Made by a program: the position numbers and the translations under genes
The notes under the pieces: model-generated
What the model saw: the letters and a program-made list of their open reading frames with translations, nothing else
Databases searched by the model: none
Told to the model about the DNA's origin: nothing
Source: Fibrobacterota bacterium
Lineage (GTDB): Bacteria > Fibrobacterota > Fibrobacteria > UBA5070
Reading direction: 5' to 3'
DNA length: 64,000 bases
Assembly: GCA_016715065.1 (NCBI GenBank)
Contig: JADKBN010000019.1
Coordinates: 1-64,000, forward strand
Shown here: piece by piece, positions 18,572 through 27,669 of the stretch
Layout: every line of letters begins with the position of its first letter
Position numbering within the stretch: the stretch's first letter is position 1

Positions 18572-21500
18572 TCACTTGGGCAGGTTCTTGAATCCGACCT
18601 TCCAAAGGTGATTGACGAGGTCGGAACCGCCTGCACCGTTGTCGACCTTGGCGACCAACCGGATCAGGTAAACGCCCGTGGCCACGAACGACTTCTCGGT
18701 TCCGCGCCCATCCCACTGCATGAAGATCTCGCGCATCTGGTCTTTGCTTTCTGGATCCCAAAGCTTCGAGAGATCCCCAAGGTCATGGCGCAAAACACTC
18801 GTGCCGAGGTTGTCGTAGATCAGCAAGGTACCGCTCTGAATGGGCCTATTTAGCCGGGCGTGGAGCATGATGACCTTGGCGCTGTCATGGATCGGCGGTG
18901 AGCCTCCATTGATCGAACCTTTCCCGGACATCAGAAGATTGTCGTCGACGGCATAGAGATTCTTCCCCGATTGATCGACCACGAGCAAGCTCAACCTGGG
19001 TTTCCCGGCGAGGCTGCTCACGTCAAACGCCGGATCTTGCGTCAAGATCGGGTGAATCACCGTGAATTCGACAAGCGGTGGGCGCAGACCGAATTCCAGC
19101 GGGGCCCAGGGAGTGACCAGGCCGGGGAAATTCGAGAACTCATCGCTCACGCGCGCCCCTGGAGCAGGAGACAAACGCACCGAATCCCCCGGAATCCACC
19201 TTCCCGAAATGCTGGTGTCCACCATGATGGCCACCTCCGTGGGCGAAAGCAGGTTCCAGCCGAGCATAGGAGTAACCGGAAGGTCTCGACCTGCTTTGCC
19301 CACGTGTGCGATCGCCTGGAGAAGCGCCGTGTTGGAGATTGCACCGGACCATGGTTCGGAGAGACTGACCAAGAGGGTGTCTTGCTGTCCTGCGGTGCCG
19401 GTGTACCGAACCTTTCCTTTGACGATGACCGGGGGGACGGAATCCAGCTCCAGGATCACGTTGGAAGAACCATCCGCACCGACCACGATGCCCTGGCAGC
19501 TTGGGCAGCTTGTCGTGCCAAAGGCAAATGGCGTGGTGAACGGAGCGGTGAACGTTCCAGTCCACGCCCCGGGAACTCCGGTCAATGCAGCCACGGGGAG
19601 GGTACGAGCATTGGAGGCATCGCCCCAGCTCAGAGCGACCGAGGCAACACCCTGGAATGCGGCAGCGGGCACCGTCCGCCCCGCGGTGAGGCTGACATGA
19701 GTTGCCGTCCCCACTCCAGCAGGATCGGACATCACCGCAAGCAGCGGAGGCACGCCGAAACGGATCGGTCCCCAGGCACTGTTGGCGCCAGCCTTGTTTC
19801 CGAATGCATCGAACAAACCACCGGCCTTGCTACCTACAACCAAACTGGCGGAATCTTCCCCACCGGCCAGCCCAAGCAGGATGGGCAGAGTCAGGACCGC
19901 CGAATCATTCCCAACCAACGCAGCGGCGCTGTGGGCAATGGCGCGGCGTCCGCCCAACGGGCCGACCTCGATCCACGGCAGGCCAGCGACTCCGGAAGTC
20001 ACCGGCTCGCTGAACTTGACCTGCAACTGGTCTTCCGTGGTGCCAAAGCGATAGGATCCGTACAACACCACTGGCGGTACGCTGTCCATCAGCGCCCAGG
20101 TTTGAATGGGTTGACCTACGGCATCCAGGAACTGAGCCGTGCAACCTCCCGACAAGCAGGCGGTTAGTCCCTTCGGGAACGCGTCTGTGGCGGGTGCTGG
20201 GAGAGTGAAGGAGCCATTTGCGATCGCTTGCAGTTGCCAAGTTTTTGTCAAGCCTGCCCAAACAATTTTGACGCTTTTGACTCCCACCAAGCTGCCTCGC
20301 ACATTGACGGAGATTTGATCGGCCATGCCGTCTCCGTTGACATCCTTGATGGCGGCGGTGCCCTGCGCATTGGAACGGATCGGGACCCAGACGCTGGAGT
20401 TGGCGGCGGAATTTCCAAGGGCATCGGAAACCCTTCCGCCGAGTCGCAGCGAATCGGCAGGGGAAATTCCATGCGTCGCTGGCAACAGGAATTGGAAGGT
20501 CTGAGCATCGAGCATGGTTGGTGCGATGGCGATGGCCACTCCACGCGGGGCGGTGCGGTTTCCGACCAGCGAATACACATCCGAGGCAAGGGCCGCACCA
20601 TTTGTCCGGCTGGGCTCGTTCACCCAGATACGCAACGTATCGGGAGCTCCCGCGGAACCAAACGACACCCGGGCGGAATCCGCGAAGGGTCCCATGCCAT
20701 CCAACAGCTTGATGGGATTGGAAACCACTTTGGTGCCGCCATTGGGCCTGGTGCCCACGGAACCGGCACTGTCGACGACGACCCCGACAGGAATGCTGGT
20801 CCGTTTGCCCCACACCTTTCCTGCCAGTGGCATGACCATGATGGAATCGCTGATCCTTCGGCCACTGGTGGCGGCGGGTTTCACGGAGTCCCGCACACCG
20901 GCGGCGGTGAACCAGACCAGGCTATACGACGGGGAATCCTTGAAAATCGGTGCAGGGGCGACCAGCTGGACAGAATCTGCCACGCCATCCCCGTTTCCGT
21001 CCAGGACCGTTCCGATCACCTGGACCACCCCGAATGCCTTGGTGAACTTCACCACATACAGGGAATCCCCCAAACGAGACTCGATGCGGACCTGGTAGGT
21101 ACCTGGCCACTGGAGTCCGGGATCATCCTTCAGTTTGGTGGTGTCCAGGGTGATCGAGCCGCCCGAGTAGGTTAGGTTTCCGCCATATAAACTGATGTCG
21201 GATTGGTAGATGTCGTTCATTCCGGAGTTTTCCGGGCCGATCACCACCATCCGCCCATTGGTCTTCACCCAATTTTCCGCTTGAGGCTTCATCAGGTCGG
21301 CGCAAGAAGGCACGAAATTTTTGCTTTCGTTGCCAATGATGTCGATTTTGATTCCCGTGCCTGAAGGGATCAATTTGGCCTTGTATTTCCAGGAAGGCTG
21401 GAGGTCCATGGTGGTGCTGATCAAAATGGAGGAACTGGATCTCTGGCGTTCGCAATAGAAGATATCGAAGGGGTAGACCGTCCCCTCCCGCAATCGAAGT

Positions 21501-23545
21501 CCGTCCAAATCCACCGAAGAAGTTTCTGGAGCGTGACTTCCTCCCAGATCGACGGCGAGTTTGTTGTTGATGTAAACCCAAACGTCGTCGTCCCCGCGGA
21601 ACTCGAACTTCAGCCCCGGAGTGTATTCGAACGCCGCATGGCCGTGCAGGCAAAACAGAAAGTTGTGCTGCTGGCCATCGGTGGCCCCCAAAGGCGAATA
21701 GCCACGACTGTCTTTGATGGTGTCCAGCGGGAAAAAAGTGGTGTCGATGAACTTGTAGTATCCGCTATCCTTCGGCCCGCCTTTGACCAAAGGCAGCTCC
21801 AAGCAGGTATGCCCGATGTCGATTCCGGGAACGGCTGCCCGGAGCGCGGTGGTGTCAAACCAGTTGCCTGGCGTGGATTTTTTCCAAAGATTCTGGGCGA
21901 GCGGGAGTGCAAGCGCCGGCCCCTTGTTGTTGATCCCGCCCGACTGCCAATCGCCGGAGTCCTTGCCGCTATAGACAGGGAGGCCACTGTCTCCCAACGT
22001 GCGCAGCACCATTCCCTTGACGAGTCCGGAACTGGCATCTCCCTTGCCCTCCGTCGGACCACCTACCTGGAAAGAGGGATTGCCGCCAGTTTCACCCCGT
22101 CCTTTGAAGTCGAAAGCCTCCATCACAAGCTTCAGGGTGTCGTACGAGCAGTCCTTGAGCGTGGGAGTGGCGGTGGCCGAAGCGGGAACGCGAACGTTCG
22201 CTGCGTTTTTGGTTTGGATCCAGGTTTCGCCCTTGGCGGTGATCGCAGAAGCGGGAATGTCCACCCAGTTGGTCCGTAGCCTAAATTGGACCCCGGTGGT
22301 TCCGTAGGTGGAATCTTCATAGGAATGCCCAATCAGGATTCGCTTGGGAGTTCCGAACAAGGGGTAGGAGTACCAGCCACAAGACTGGGTGGGCCGCATC
22401 ACATGGAGGTTCTTGTCCTCTTCCCAAAGCAATCGCGGGCTACCCGGAAGCCATGGATTCTGCACGTAGATCGTGTGCGTCGGCTTCGGCACATTGCCTT
22501 TGCCGGAAACGATTCCAATTCCCGCCTCCGAAGGCACGAAATAGAAGCTCGCACCAGCACCCGTGATGGTGAACGGCTTGGCCACACCTTGATCGATTCC
22601 GGCCGAATCGAAATAGTTGCTGCTGCCGGAGCCCTTTTTGAAGCGAATCACGCCAGATGGCTCCGGCACGCCGGGTTGGGCGATGTAGCGAAGGTCGGCG
22701 GAAAGCCAGCCGGGGTTTGCGGGATTGGGGTACAGCGGGACGTCTTGCCCATTGAACTCCACCACGGGAAGGTCGGCCCCTGGCCAGGGATTTCGGATGG
22801 ACACGATCGCGAAACGAGTGCTGAACGGATTGTAGGCAGTGCACTTCATGTCTGCTTCCATCGGGCTTTGCCCGGGAGGAGCCGTGGGAGTTCCCCAGCG
22901 GATCCAGACCGTGTCGCCGGGAACGGACTCCATACACTTGTCCAGTGCACCTGGCTTAATCTCGGATTTGGTCCCCACCGTGACGGTCGGGCGCGTGTTC
23001 AAGAGTTGAGTTTCACTGTTGCCGGGAGACCGGTAAAGCTTGGGGCCCTTGTAGGTCGCGGCGGCGGCAAACACATAGAACTTCGGGGCGGTCAGGGGCA
23101 AGGCGACGCTACGCATCTGACCAGTAGCTTTGTCCTGGTAGGTCAGGTTTTTTTGGGTGTCAGGGAAAAAGGCCGTATCACCGGCAGCAACGACATAGTT
23201 GGAGTCGTTTTGGTACCAACCACGCGTGTAGCGCGTATTGAACCTCACCCGTCCCATGGTGTAGTCGTCGGGATGGAAGTTGTTCAAGGCATACCACCAC
23301 CCTAGCGTTTCCGTATCATAGGCGTTGGTGCGCACCGGAGAGGGGGCGGCTCCCCCCTTGTATTTGATCTCCGTAGGCTGGTACACGTCAAGGCCGATGA
23401 TCGTGTCCGTTTGATCGCGTTGCCCGAAATAATCCACCATGATCATCAGTGTTTTTTGGGCGGTGGAGGGAACGGAGATCAGGCCGATCAGGACGATCGC
23501 CCTCAGTCCCTGCGTGATCCCGATCCGTTGGAATGCTCGAAGCAT
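18572..23545 (-). CDS. fibro-slime domain protein, copy 4 (full length, divergent)
   Basis: 1657-residue exported protein with an AGGGAGAT ribosome site 7 bases before ATG. The signal peptide has the core LRAIVLIGLISVPSTA followed by QKTLM. The N-terminal modules include IRNPWPGAD and TIYVQNPWLPGSP. The fibro-slime domain is near residue 648 (GDDDVWVYINNKLAVDLGG, FDIFYCERQ). Ig-like repeats with calcium-loop-like motifs follow (DGNGDGVADS, DVNGDGMADQ). The C-terminus (LLIYDNLGTSVLRHDLGDL, FVATGVYLIRL) is a FlgD-Ig-like module ending HLWKVGFKNLPK. It is the most divergent of the four copies, with an N-terminus clearly different from copies 1-3, and is first in the array in the direction of transcription. 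No frameshift or internal stop was seen. Likely an extracellular matrix or adhesion protein. The substrate is unknown. Confidence 0.83.
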   Translation of the reverse strand: MLRAFQRIGITQGLRAIVLIGLISVPSTAQKTLMIMVDYFGQRDQTDTIIGLDVYQPTEIKYKGGAAPSPVRTNAYDTETLGWWYALNNFHPDDYTMGRVRFNTRYTRGWYQNDSNYVVAAGDTAFFPDTQKNLTYQDKATGQMRSVALPLTAPKFYVFAAAATYKGPKLYRSPGNSETQLLNTRPTVTVGTKSEIKPGALDKCMESVPGDTVWIRWGTPTAPPGQSPMEADMKCTAYNPFSTRFAIVSIRNPWPGADLPVVEFNGQDVPLYPNPANPGWLSADLRYIAQPGVPEPSGVIRFKKGSGSSNYFDSAGIDQGVAKPFTITGAGASFYFVPSEAGIGIVSGKGNVPKPTHTIYVQNPWLPGSPRLLWEEDKNLHVMRPTQSCGWYSYPLFGTPKRILIGHSYEDSTYGTTGVQFRLRTNWVDIPASAITAKGETWIQTKNAANVRVPASATATPTLKDCSYDTLKLVMEAFDFKGRGETGGNPSFQVGGPTEGKGDASSGLVKGMVLRTLGDSGLPVYSGKDSGDWQSGGINNKGPALALPLAQNLWKKSTPGNWFDTTALRAAVPGIDIGHTCLELPLVKGGPKDSGYYKFIDTTFFPLDTIKDSRGYSPLGATDGQQHNFLFCLHGHAAFEYTPGLKFEFRGDDDVWVYINNKLAVDLGGSHAPETSSVDLDGLRLREGTVYPFDIFYCERQRSSSSILISTTMDLQPSWKYKAKLIPSGTGIKIDIIGNESKNFVPSCADLMKPQAENWVKTNGRMVVIGPENSGMNDIYQSDISLYGGNLTYSGGSITLDTTKLKDDPGLQWPGTYQVRIESRLGDSLYVVKFTKAFGVVQVIGTVLDGNGDGVADSVQLVAPAPIFKDSPSYSLVWFTAAGVRDSVKPAATSGRRISDSIMVMPLAGKVWGKRTSIPVGVVVDSAGSVGTRPNGGTKVVSNPIKLLDGMGPFADSARVSFGSAGAPDTLRIWVNEPSRTNGAALASDVYSLVGNRTAPRGVAIAIAPTMLDAQTFQFLLPATHGISPADSLRLGGRVSDALGNSAANSSVWVPIRSNAQGTAAIKDVNGDGMADQISVNVRGSLVGVKSVKIVWAGLTKTWQLQAIANGSFTLPAPATDAFPKGLTACLSGGCTAQFLDAVGQPIQTWALMDSVPPVVLYGSYRFGTTEDQLQVKFSEPVTSGVAGLPWIEVGPLGGRRAIAHSAAALVGNDSAVLTLPILLGLAGGEDSASLVVGSKAGGLFDAFGNKAGANSAWGPIRFGVPPLLAVMSDPAGVGTATHVSLTAGRTVPAAAFQGVASVALSWGDASNARTLPVAALTGVPGAWTGTFTAPFTTPFAFGTTSCPSCQGIVVGADGSSNVILELDSVPPVIVKGKVRYTGTAGQQDTLLVSLSEPWSGAISNTALLQAIAHVGKAGRDLPVTPMLGWNLLSPTEVAIMVDTSISGRWIPGDSVRLSPAPGARVSDEFSNFPGLVTPWAPLEFGLRPPLVEFTVIHPILTQDPAFDVSSLAGKPRLSLLVVDQSGKNLYAVDDNLLMSGKGSINGGSPPIHDSAKVIMLHARLNRPIQSGTLLIYDNLGTSVLRHDLGDLSKLWDPESKDQMREIFMQWDGRGTEKSFVATGVYLIRLVAKVDNGAGGSDLVNHLWKVGFKNLPK

Positions 23546-23700
23546 GATCTATCTCCCTCACCGGTGGATTGGTTGGACCTCCGGCCCGACTCCCCAAAAT
23601 AGGGGCCTTTGTCCAAAATTGGGTACCGATTGGTCGGAGAATTGAAATGATTTGTTCTCACGGAGGGTACAGAACTGGAGAAACCGAACCGGGCTTGCGT

Positions 23701-24606
23701 TCAGAACTGGAAATACCCACTGTGAAGAAGCCAAGCGGAGAGCAGGAACCCGGCTGCCAGGAACGGTCCGAAGGGGATCGCCAACGGATCAACCCCGGCT
23801 GCCTCGGCGATCTGAGCCGACCGTGGATGGCCTTTGCGCCAAAAATACCCGCCAACGCCCAAGAATGCGGCCGGCCCCAGCCCCAAAAGCACCGAAGGAG
23901 CCCCCAAACAGGCGCCCGCGGCAAGCCCCAAGGTGACATCCCCCAGTCCCAGCGCTTCCATGTCATCGTCGAACGCCGACCAGCGCGCGACCAGAAGCAA
24001 AACATCCGCGCGCCAGCCCCGCCGCCAATGCCAACGGACTCCTCTGGGGCGCAGGGCTCGAACCAACCTTCCCCATCCGGCCAAGATCACCCGAGCGAAG
24101 AAATGCAACGCGTAGAGTCCGCCCGCGGCAAGCAAGGCCCCGCGGATGGAATCGAGAAAGCCATCCGCAGGTGCTTGGGCAAAAAATGTCCGCACGAAGA
24201 CGCCGAAAGCGAACGCGGAGGCCACCAAGCCGTCGGGGATCTCGAAGTGTTCCCAATCGATCAAGGCGATGGGCACGGAAAACAGAGCGAAGACTCCCCA
24301 CCCGAAGGCAAGATCTCGCGTCCATCCGATGGTGGTCAGCCAAACGGAAACCACGGCCAGGACTCCGCACAGCGCCTCCACCAACACATAGAACACGGGA
24401 ATCCTGAATCCGCACCAGGCGCATTTTCCCCGCTGCAGGATCCAAGTCAGAACCGGCAGGTTCCGGTACCAGGGAATGGCATGACCGCATCCCGGACAAC
24501 GCGAGCCCGGTGAGACCACCGACTGCTTGCGCGGAATGCGCCAAACAGCCACGTTGAAGAAAGACCCCATGCAGGATCCTACGGCCCATGCCAGAAGCAG
24601 AGCCAT
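23701..24606 (-). CDS. pilD: prepilin peptidase (A24 family)
   Basis: 301 residues. Membrane aspartic protease that cleaves, and in two-domain members methylates, the N-termini of type IV pilins and type II pseudopilins. The N-terminal domain holds the two zinc-type pairs CPGC (37-40) and CAWC (62-65). The catalytic aspartates lie in IALIDWEHFEIPDG (D117) and GLGD (D223), with about eight hydrophobic segments. The start at 24606 is chosen because MALLLAWAVGSCMGSFFNV matches the usual family beginning. It is the last gene of the operon, 17 bases after the GT2 gene. No pilin or secretion genes lie in the window, so whether it serves pili or a secretion system is open. Confidence 0.9.
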   Translation of the reverse strand: MALLLAWAVGSCMGSFFNVAVWRIPRKQSVVSPGSRCPGCGHAIPWYRNLPVLTWILQRGKCAWCGFRIPVFYVLVEALCGVLAVVSVWLTTIGWTRDLAFGWGVFALFSVPIALIDWEHFEIPDGLVASAFAFGVFVRTFFAQAPADGFLDSIRGALLAAGGLYALHFFARVILAGWGRLVRALRPRGVRWHWRRGWRADVLLLVARWSAFDDDMEALGLGDVTLGLAAGACLGAPSVLLGLGPAAFLGVGGYFWRKGHPRSAQIAEAAGVDPLAIPFGPFLAAGFLLSAWLLHSGYFQF

Positions 24607-24623
24607 GGGCAGTGGTAGGTCGG

Positions 24624-25544
24624 TCAGAGGATCTTCTCCGCGACCGGAGCTTCGGCGTTGCGGTCGCGGCTTTGCACGAGCTCCGCGATCAATCCCAACG
24701 ACAGAAATTGCACACCCAGGATCACCCCGCCCAGCGATGCCAGGAGCAGCGGGCGCACCCGCAGGCCTCCCTCCACCACCCAGGTGTAGGCGAACCAAGG
24801 CAAAGGCGCGAAGCCCAGCAACACGGCCACCAGTCCGATCCCTCCGAACAAGTGCAGCGGCCGGCGAAGATAACGGTTGAGAAACCACAAGGTCAGCAGG
24901 TCGAACACGCCATGGAACCCACGCCAGATTCCGTACTTGCTGACCCCGAACTGGCGCGAGCGGTGGTTGACGATCTTTTCCGCGACCTTGAATCCATCCC
25001 AATGCGCCATGACCGGCAACAAACGGTGCATCTGGCCGTATAGGCGCAGGCTGGACAACACGCCGCGCTTGTATGCCTTCAAGCCGCAGTTGAAATCATG
25101 CAGTTTCAGTCCGGACACGCGCTGGACCAGCGCGTTGTAGACCCGGCTGGGAAGGGTCTTGTCGACCGGATCGTTGCGCACCTGTTTCCAGCCGGACACC
25201 ATGTCCCAGCCGGAATCGAGCATTTCCATCAATGGACGGATTTCGGCAGGGTCGTCCTGGAGATCGGCATCCATCGTGATCACGTACTCGCCCTGGCTGG
25301 CTTGGAATCCAGCGGCCAGCGCGGCGGCCTTTCCGGCGTTGCGCCGGAAGCGGATGCCGCGGATGCGCTCGTCCTTGCGGTGCTCCTTGCGGACCTGCTC
25401 GAAGGTGTCGTCCCGGGAACCGTCGTCGATCACCAGGATCTCCCACTGCCCTTCCCAGTCGGAGAGCGCCTCGCGAATCTGTCGAAACAGCTCAGGAAGG
25501 CTTTCCGCCTCGTTCCAGGCCGGAACCACGATGCTCAAGTCCAC
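24624..25544 (-). CDS. GT2 polyprenyl-phosphate sugar synthase (DPM1/GtrB-like)
   Basis: 306 residues. The GTG start at 25544 follows AAAGGGGATAAC and places the canonical beginning (VDLSIVVPAWNEAES) at the N-terminus. A GT-A domain carries VIDDGSRDDT and the metal-binding DADLQDD (D92, D94). Two C-terminal membrane helices (LFGGIGLVAVLLGFAP and LLLASLGGVILGVQFLSLG) give the DPM1/GtrB/ArnC architecture. Such enzymes transfer a sugar from a nucleotide donor to polyprenyl phosphate on the cytoplasmic side, making a lipid-linked donor. Eleven bases downstream of the flippase-like gene and in the same operon as a DUF2723 protein, which may use that donor. The sugar cannot be told from sequence. 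Confidence 0.88.
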   Translation of the reverse strand: MDLSIVVPAWNEAESLPELFRQIREALSDWEGQWEILVIDDGSRDDTFEQVRKEHRKDERIRGIRFRRNAGKAAALAAGFQASQGEYVITMDADLQDDPAEIRPLMEMLDSGWDMVSGWKQVRNDPVDKTLPSRVYNALVQRVSGLKLHDFNCGLKAYKRGVLSSLRLYGQMHRLLPVMAHWDGFKVAEKIVNHRSRQFGVSKYGIWRGFHGVFDLLTLWFLNRYLRRPLHLFGGIGLVAVLLGFAPLPWFAYTWVVEGGLRVRPLLLASLGGVILGVQFLSLGLIAELVQSRDRNAEAPVAEKIL

Positions 25545-25555
25545 GTTATCCCCTT

Positions 25556-26557
25556 TCAAGATTCCGCTTTCGGGTTTCGCCACGACAACACGATCCCCAG
25601 CACGAGGCTGGCGAAGGCCGGGGTCAGCATCCCGATGAAACTGGTGACCAACGCCAAGGCGAGACTTCCCGAGATCGCGGCCTCCGTCGCCAGACCAGGC
25701 ATGACTCCCGGATAGGAAAAGAACGTCTTTTGCGCACCTTCCCGCAATCCCCAACCCCCGACAGATACCGGCACGATGGCGATCAGCGAGACCACCGGAA
25801 TGAACAGGAGGATCCAGGCGAAGTCCAATGGAAGACCCAGCGCCTTGGCCGCGCACCAATGGACGATCAACCTCAGGAACTGGGTCGCGACCGAAAGAGC
25901 CACCACGCGCACCACCACCAGAGGCTCGTCGCGATAGAGCAAAAACGACGAGCGCAGATCGCGCGCCTTGTCCAACAGCCGGCCTTCGCCCAAGACCCTG
26001 GCCATCGGGGAAATCCATCCAACCACCCGCCGGGAAAACAACACCAGGGACGCCACGCAAAAGCCGAGCGAAACGAATCCCGAACCCCAGGCAAGTTTGG
26101 AAAACAAAGGGTCGGATTGTTTGGCCACCAACAGCCAGGAAGCCACCGAAGCGAACAAGGCCAGCGTGAACAGTCCCGCAAACCGGTCCAGCAGCGTCGC
26201 GGCGATTCCACGAGTTCCGGCCTGGGCATGTTTGTGGATCTGGACCGCCCGTACGACGTCGCCTCCCACGCCGGACGGCAACACGAAGTTGAGGAACATG
26301 CCCAGGCAATAGGCACGCAACAACCGCAGTCGCGTCAAGGAAATGCCCTGCGCGGAAAGCAGGCTCGCCCATTGCCAGGTCCCCAACAGAACGGAGACGA
26401 ACATCACCCCGATCGCCAAAGCCATCCACCAGGCGTTCATGGTCTGCAGATGGTGGGCCACCGCCCCCGGGTTGTTGCGACGAACGATCCATGCCACCAA
26501 CGCGGCCGTCACCAAGGCCTGCAACACGGGCCACAGAATCCGGCGAAGCTGCTTCAT
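25556..26557 (-). CDS. flippase-like integral membrane protein (YbhN/AglD family)
   Basis: 333 residues with about eight hydrophobic segments. It belongs to the lysylphosphatidylglycerol synthase transmembrane family (PF03706), as shown by LNFVLPSGVGGDVVRA and the C-terminal IVPVSVGGWGLREGA. Members without the catalytic MprF domain are often encoded beside glycosyltransferases and are thought to help move or assemble lipid-linked sugars. It overlaps the upstream GT4 gene by ATGA, so translation is probably coupled. The activity is not established, and flipping of the lipid-linked product of the neighbouring GT2 is inference. Confidence 0.8.
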   Translation of the reverse strand: MKQLRRILWPVLQALVTAALVAWIVRRNNPGAVAHHLQTMNAWWMALAIGVMFVSVLLGTWQWASLLSAQGISLTRLRLLRAYCLGMFLNFVLPSGVGGDVVRAVQIHKHAQAGTRGIAATLLDRFAGLFTLALFASVASWLLVAKQSDPLFSKLAWGSGFVSLGFCVASLVLFSRRVVGWISPMARVLGEGRLLDKARDLRSSFLLYRDEPLVVVRVVALSVATQFLRLIVHWCAAKALGLPLDFAWILLFIPVVSLIAIVPVSVGGWGLREGAQKTFFSYPGVMPGLATEAAISGSLALALVTSFIGMLTPAFASLVLGIVLSWRNPKAES

Positions 26558-27669
26558 CGGCGAGGCAGGGACCGCAAAAGAACTTCTTCAGTGCGATCGG
26601 CGACCTTGTCCCATGTGTGGGAACGCGCCCACTCCAGGCTCTGCTGTTGCAGTTTCGTCGCCAAAATCGGGTCGCCAAGCACACGAGCGATGCGATCGGC
26701 CATGGCCGCCGCATCGCCGAAAGGGACCAGGTAGCCCGTGGCACCATCGCGCACCGAGTCGCACAATCCTGGCACATCGGATGCGATGACGGGAGTTCCA
26801 CAGCCATTGGCCTCGATCGAGGTCAGTCCCCATCCCTCCTTGAGGGAGGAGTTCAGGGCCACAGAAGCGCGCCGATACAGCGAGATCTTTTCCGCTTCGG
26901 AGACCCTTCCGAGAAACCTCACGCGATCCCCGATGCCCAGGCAGTCGGCAACGGAACGCAAGCGGGGAGAATCGTCGCCGGAGCCGGCCACTTCCAGCCG
27001 CGCTGACGGAAATCGATCCTTGATCAGATGCAGGGCTTGGATGAGGACATCCAGTCCCTTGTATTTCTTGACTCGTCCGAGGTACAACAACAGGTTGGGG
27101 TCCCGCTGACCGGGTTCGGGCAAGCCGTAACCGGCAAGGTCCACCCCCTCCCCCACATCGATCACCTCCCGGATCCCCAGGCCCGAAAGTTCAGCCTTCG
27201 CCGAAGGGCTGCCGGTCATCACCGGGGTCTTGCGATAGATCCAGGGAACCATCGCTTCGGAAAGCCGCACGTACAAAGCCGCTGGCAAGCTGGCTTCGCG
27301 GTGGATGGCCTTCCCGAACAGATGGTGGATGAGACCCACCACAGGCACGGAAGAAAGCCATGGAGCGGCGAACACGATCTTGTTCGAATCGTCCACGACA
27401 ATTTCTGAGCGGGTTTCGCGGATCCAGCGTCGCAAGTTGGCGTACACCGTGAAATTGAAGGTGTTGGCGCCACCGACACGGCGGATTTCGTACCCCGCGG
27501 GGTGGGTTTCCCGCGCCGCTCCACCGGTGAAGCGGTGGCAGACCAATGTGCATTTCCAGCCACGCAAGGCCAGCCGCGCCAGGACTTCATGGGCATGGAC
27601 CTCGGCACCCCCTCCCTGGGGGTTGTCGAGATCCCGCCAATTGATCCAAAGGACGCGGCCACCCGTCAT
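26554..27669 (-). CDS. family 4 glycosyltransferase
   Basis: 371 residues with a GT-B fold. The N-terminal glycine-rich acceptor loop is NPQGGGAEVHAHEV. The donor site has LYLGRVKKYKGLD and the EX7E motif in KEGWGLTSIEANGCGTPV. There is no signal or membrane segment, so it acts at the inner face of the membrane. ATG overlaps the DUF2723 stop (ATGA), and its own stop overlaps the flippase start. It probably builds part of the glycan handled by this operon. Donor and acceptor are unknown. Confidence 0.87.
   Translation of the reverse strand: MTGGRVLWINWRDLDNPQGGGAEVHAHEVLARLALRGWKCTLVCHRFTGGAARETHPAGYEIRRVGGANTFNFTVYANLRRWIRETRSEIVVDDSNKIVFAAPWLSSVPVVGLIHHLFGKAIHREASLPAALYVRLSEAMVPWIYRKTPVMTGSPSAKAELSGLGIREVIDVGEGVDLAGYGLPEPGQRDPNLLLYLGRVKKYKGLDVLIQALHLIKDRFPSARLEVAGSGDDSPRLRSVADCLGIGDRVRFLGRVSEAEKISLYRRASVALNSSLKEGWGLTSIEANGCGTPVIASDVPGLCDSVRDGATGYLVPFGDAAAMADRIARVLGDPILATKLQQQSLEWARSHTWDKVADRTEEVLLRSLPRR

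Noticed and set aside
23590..23612. Hairpin CCCC-TATTTT-GGGG upstream of fibro-slime copy 4
   Set aside because: The stem has four base pairs and no T tract follows. Neither a terminator nor a clear operator.
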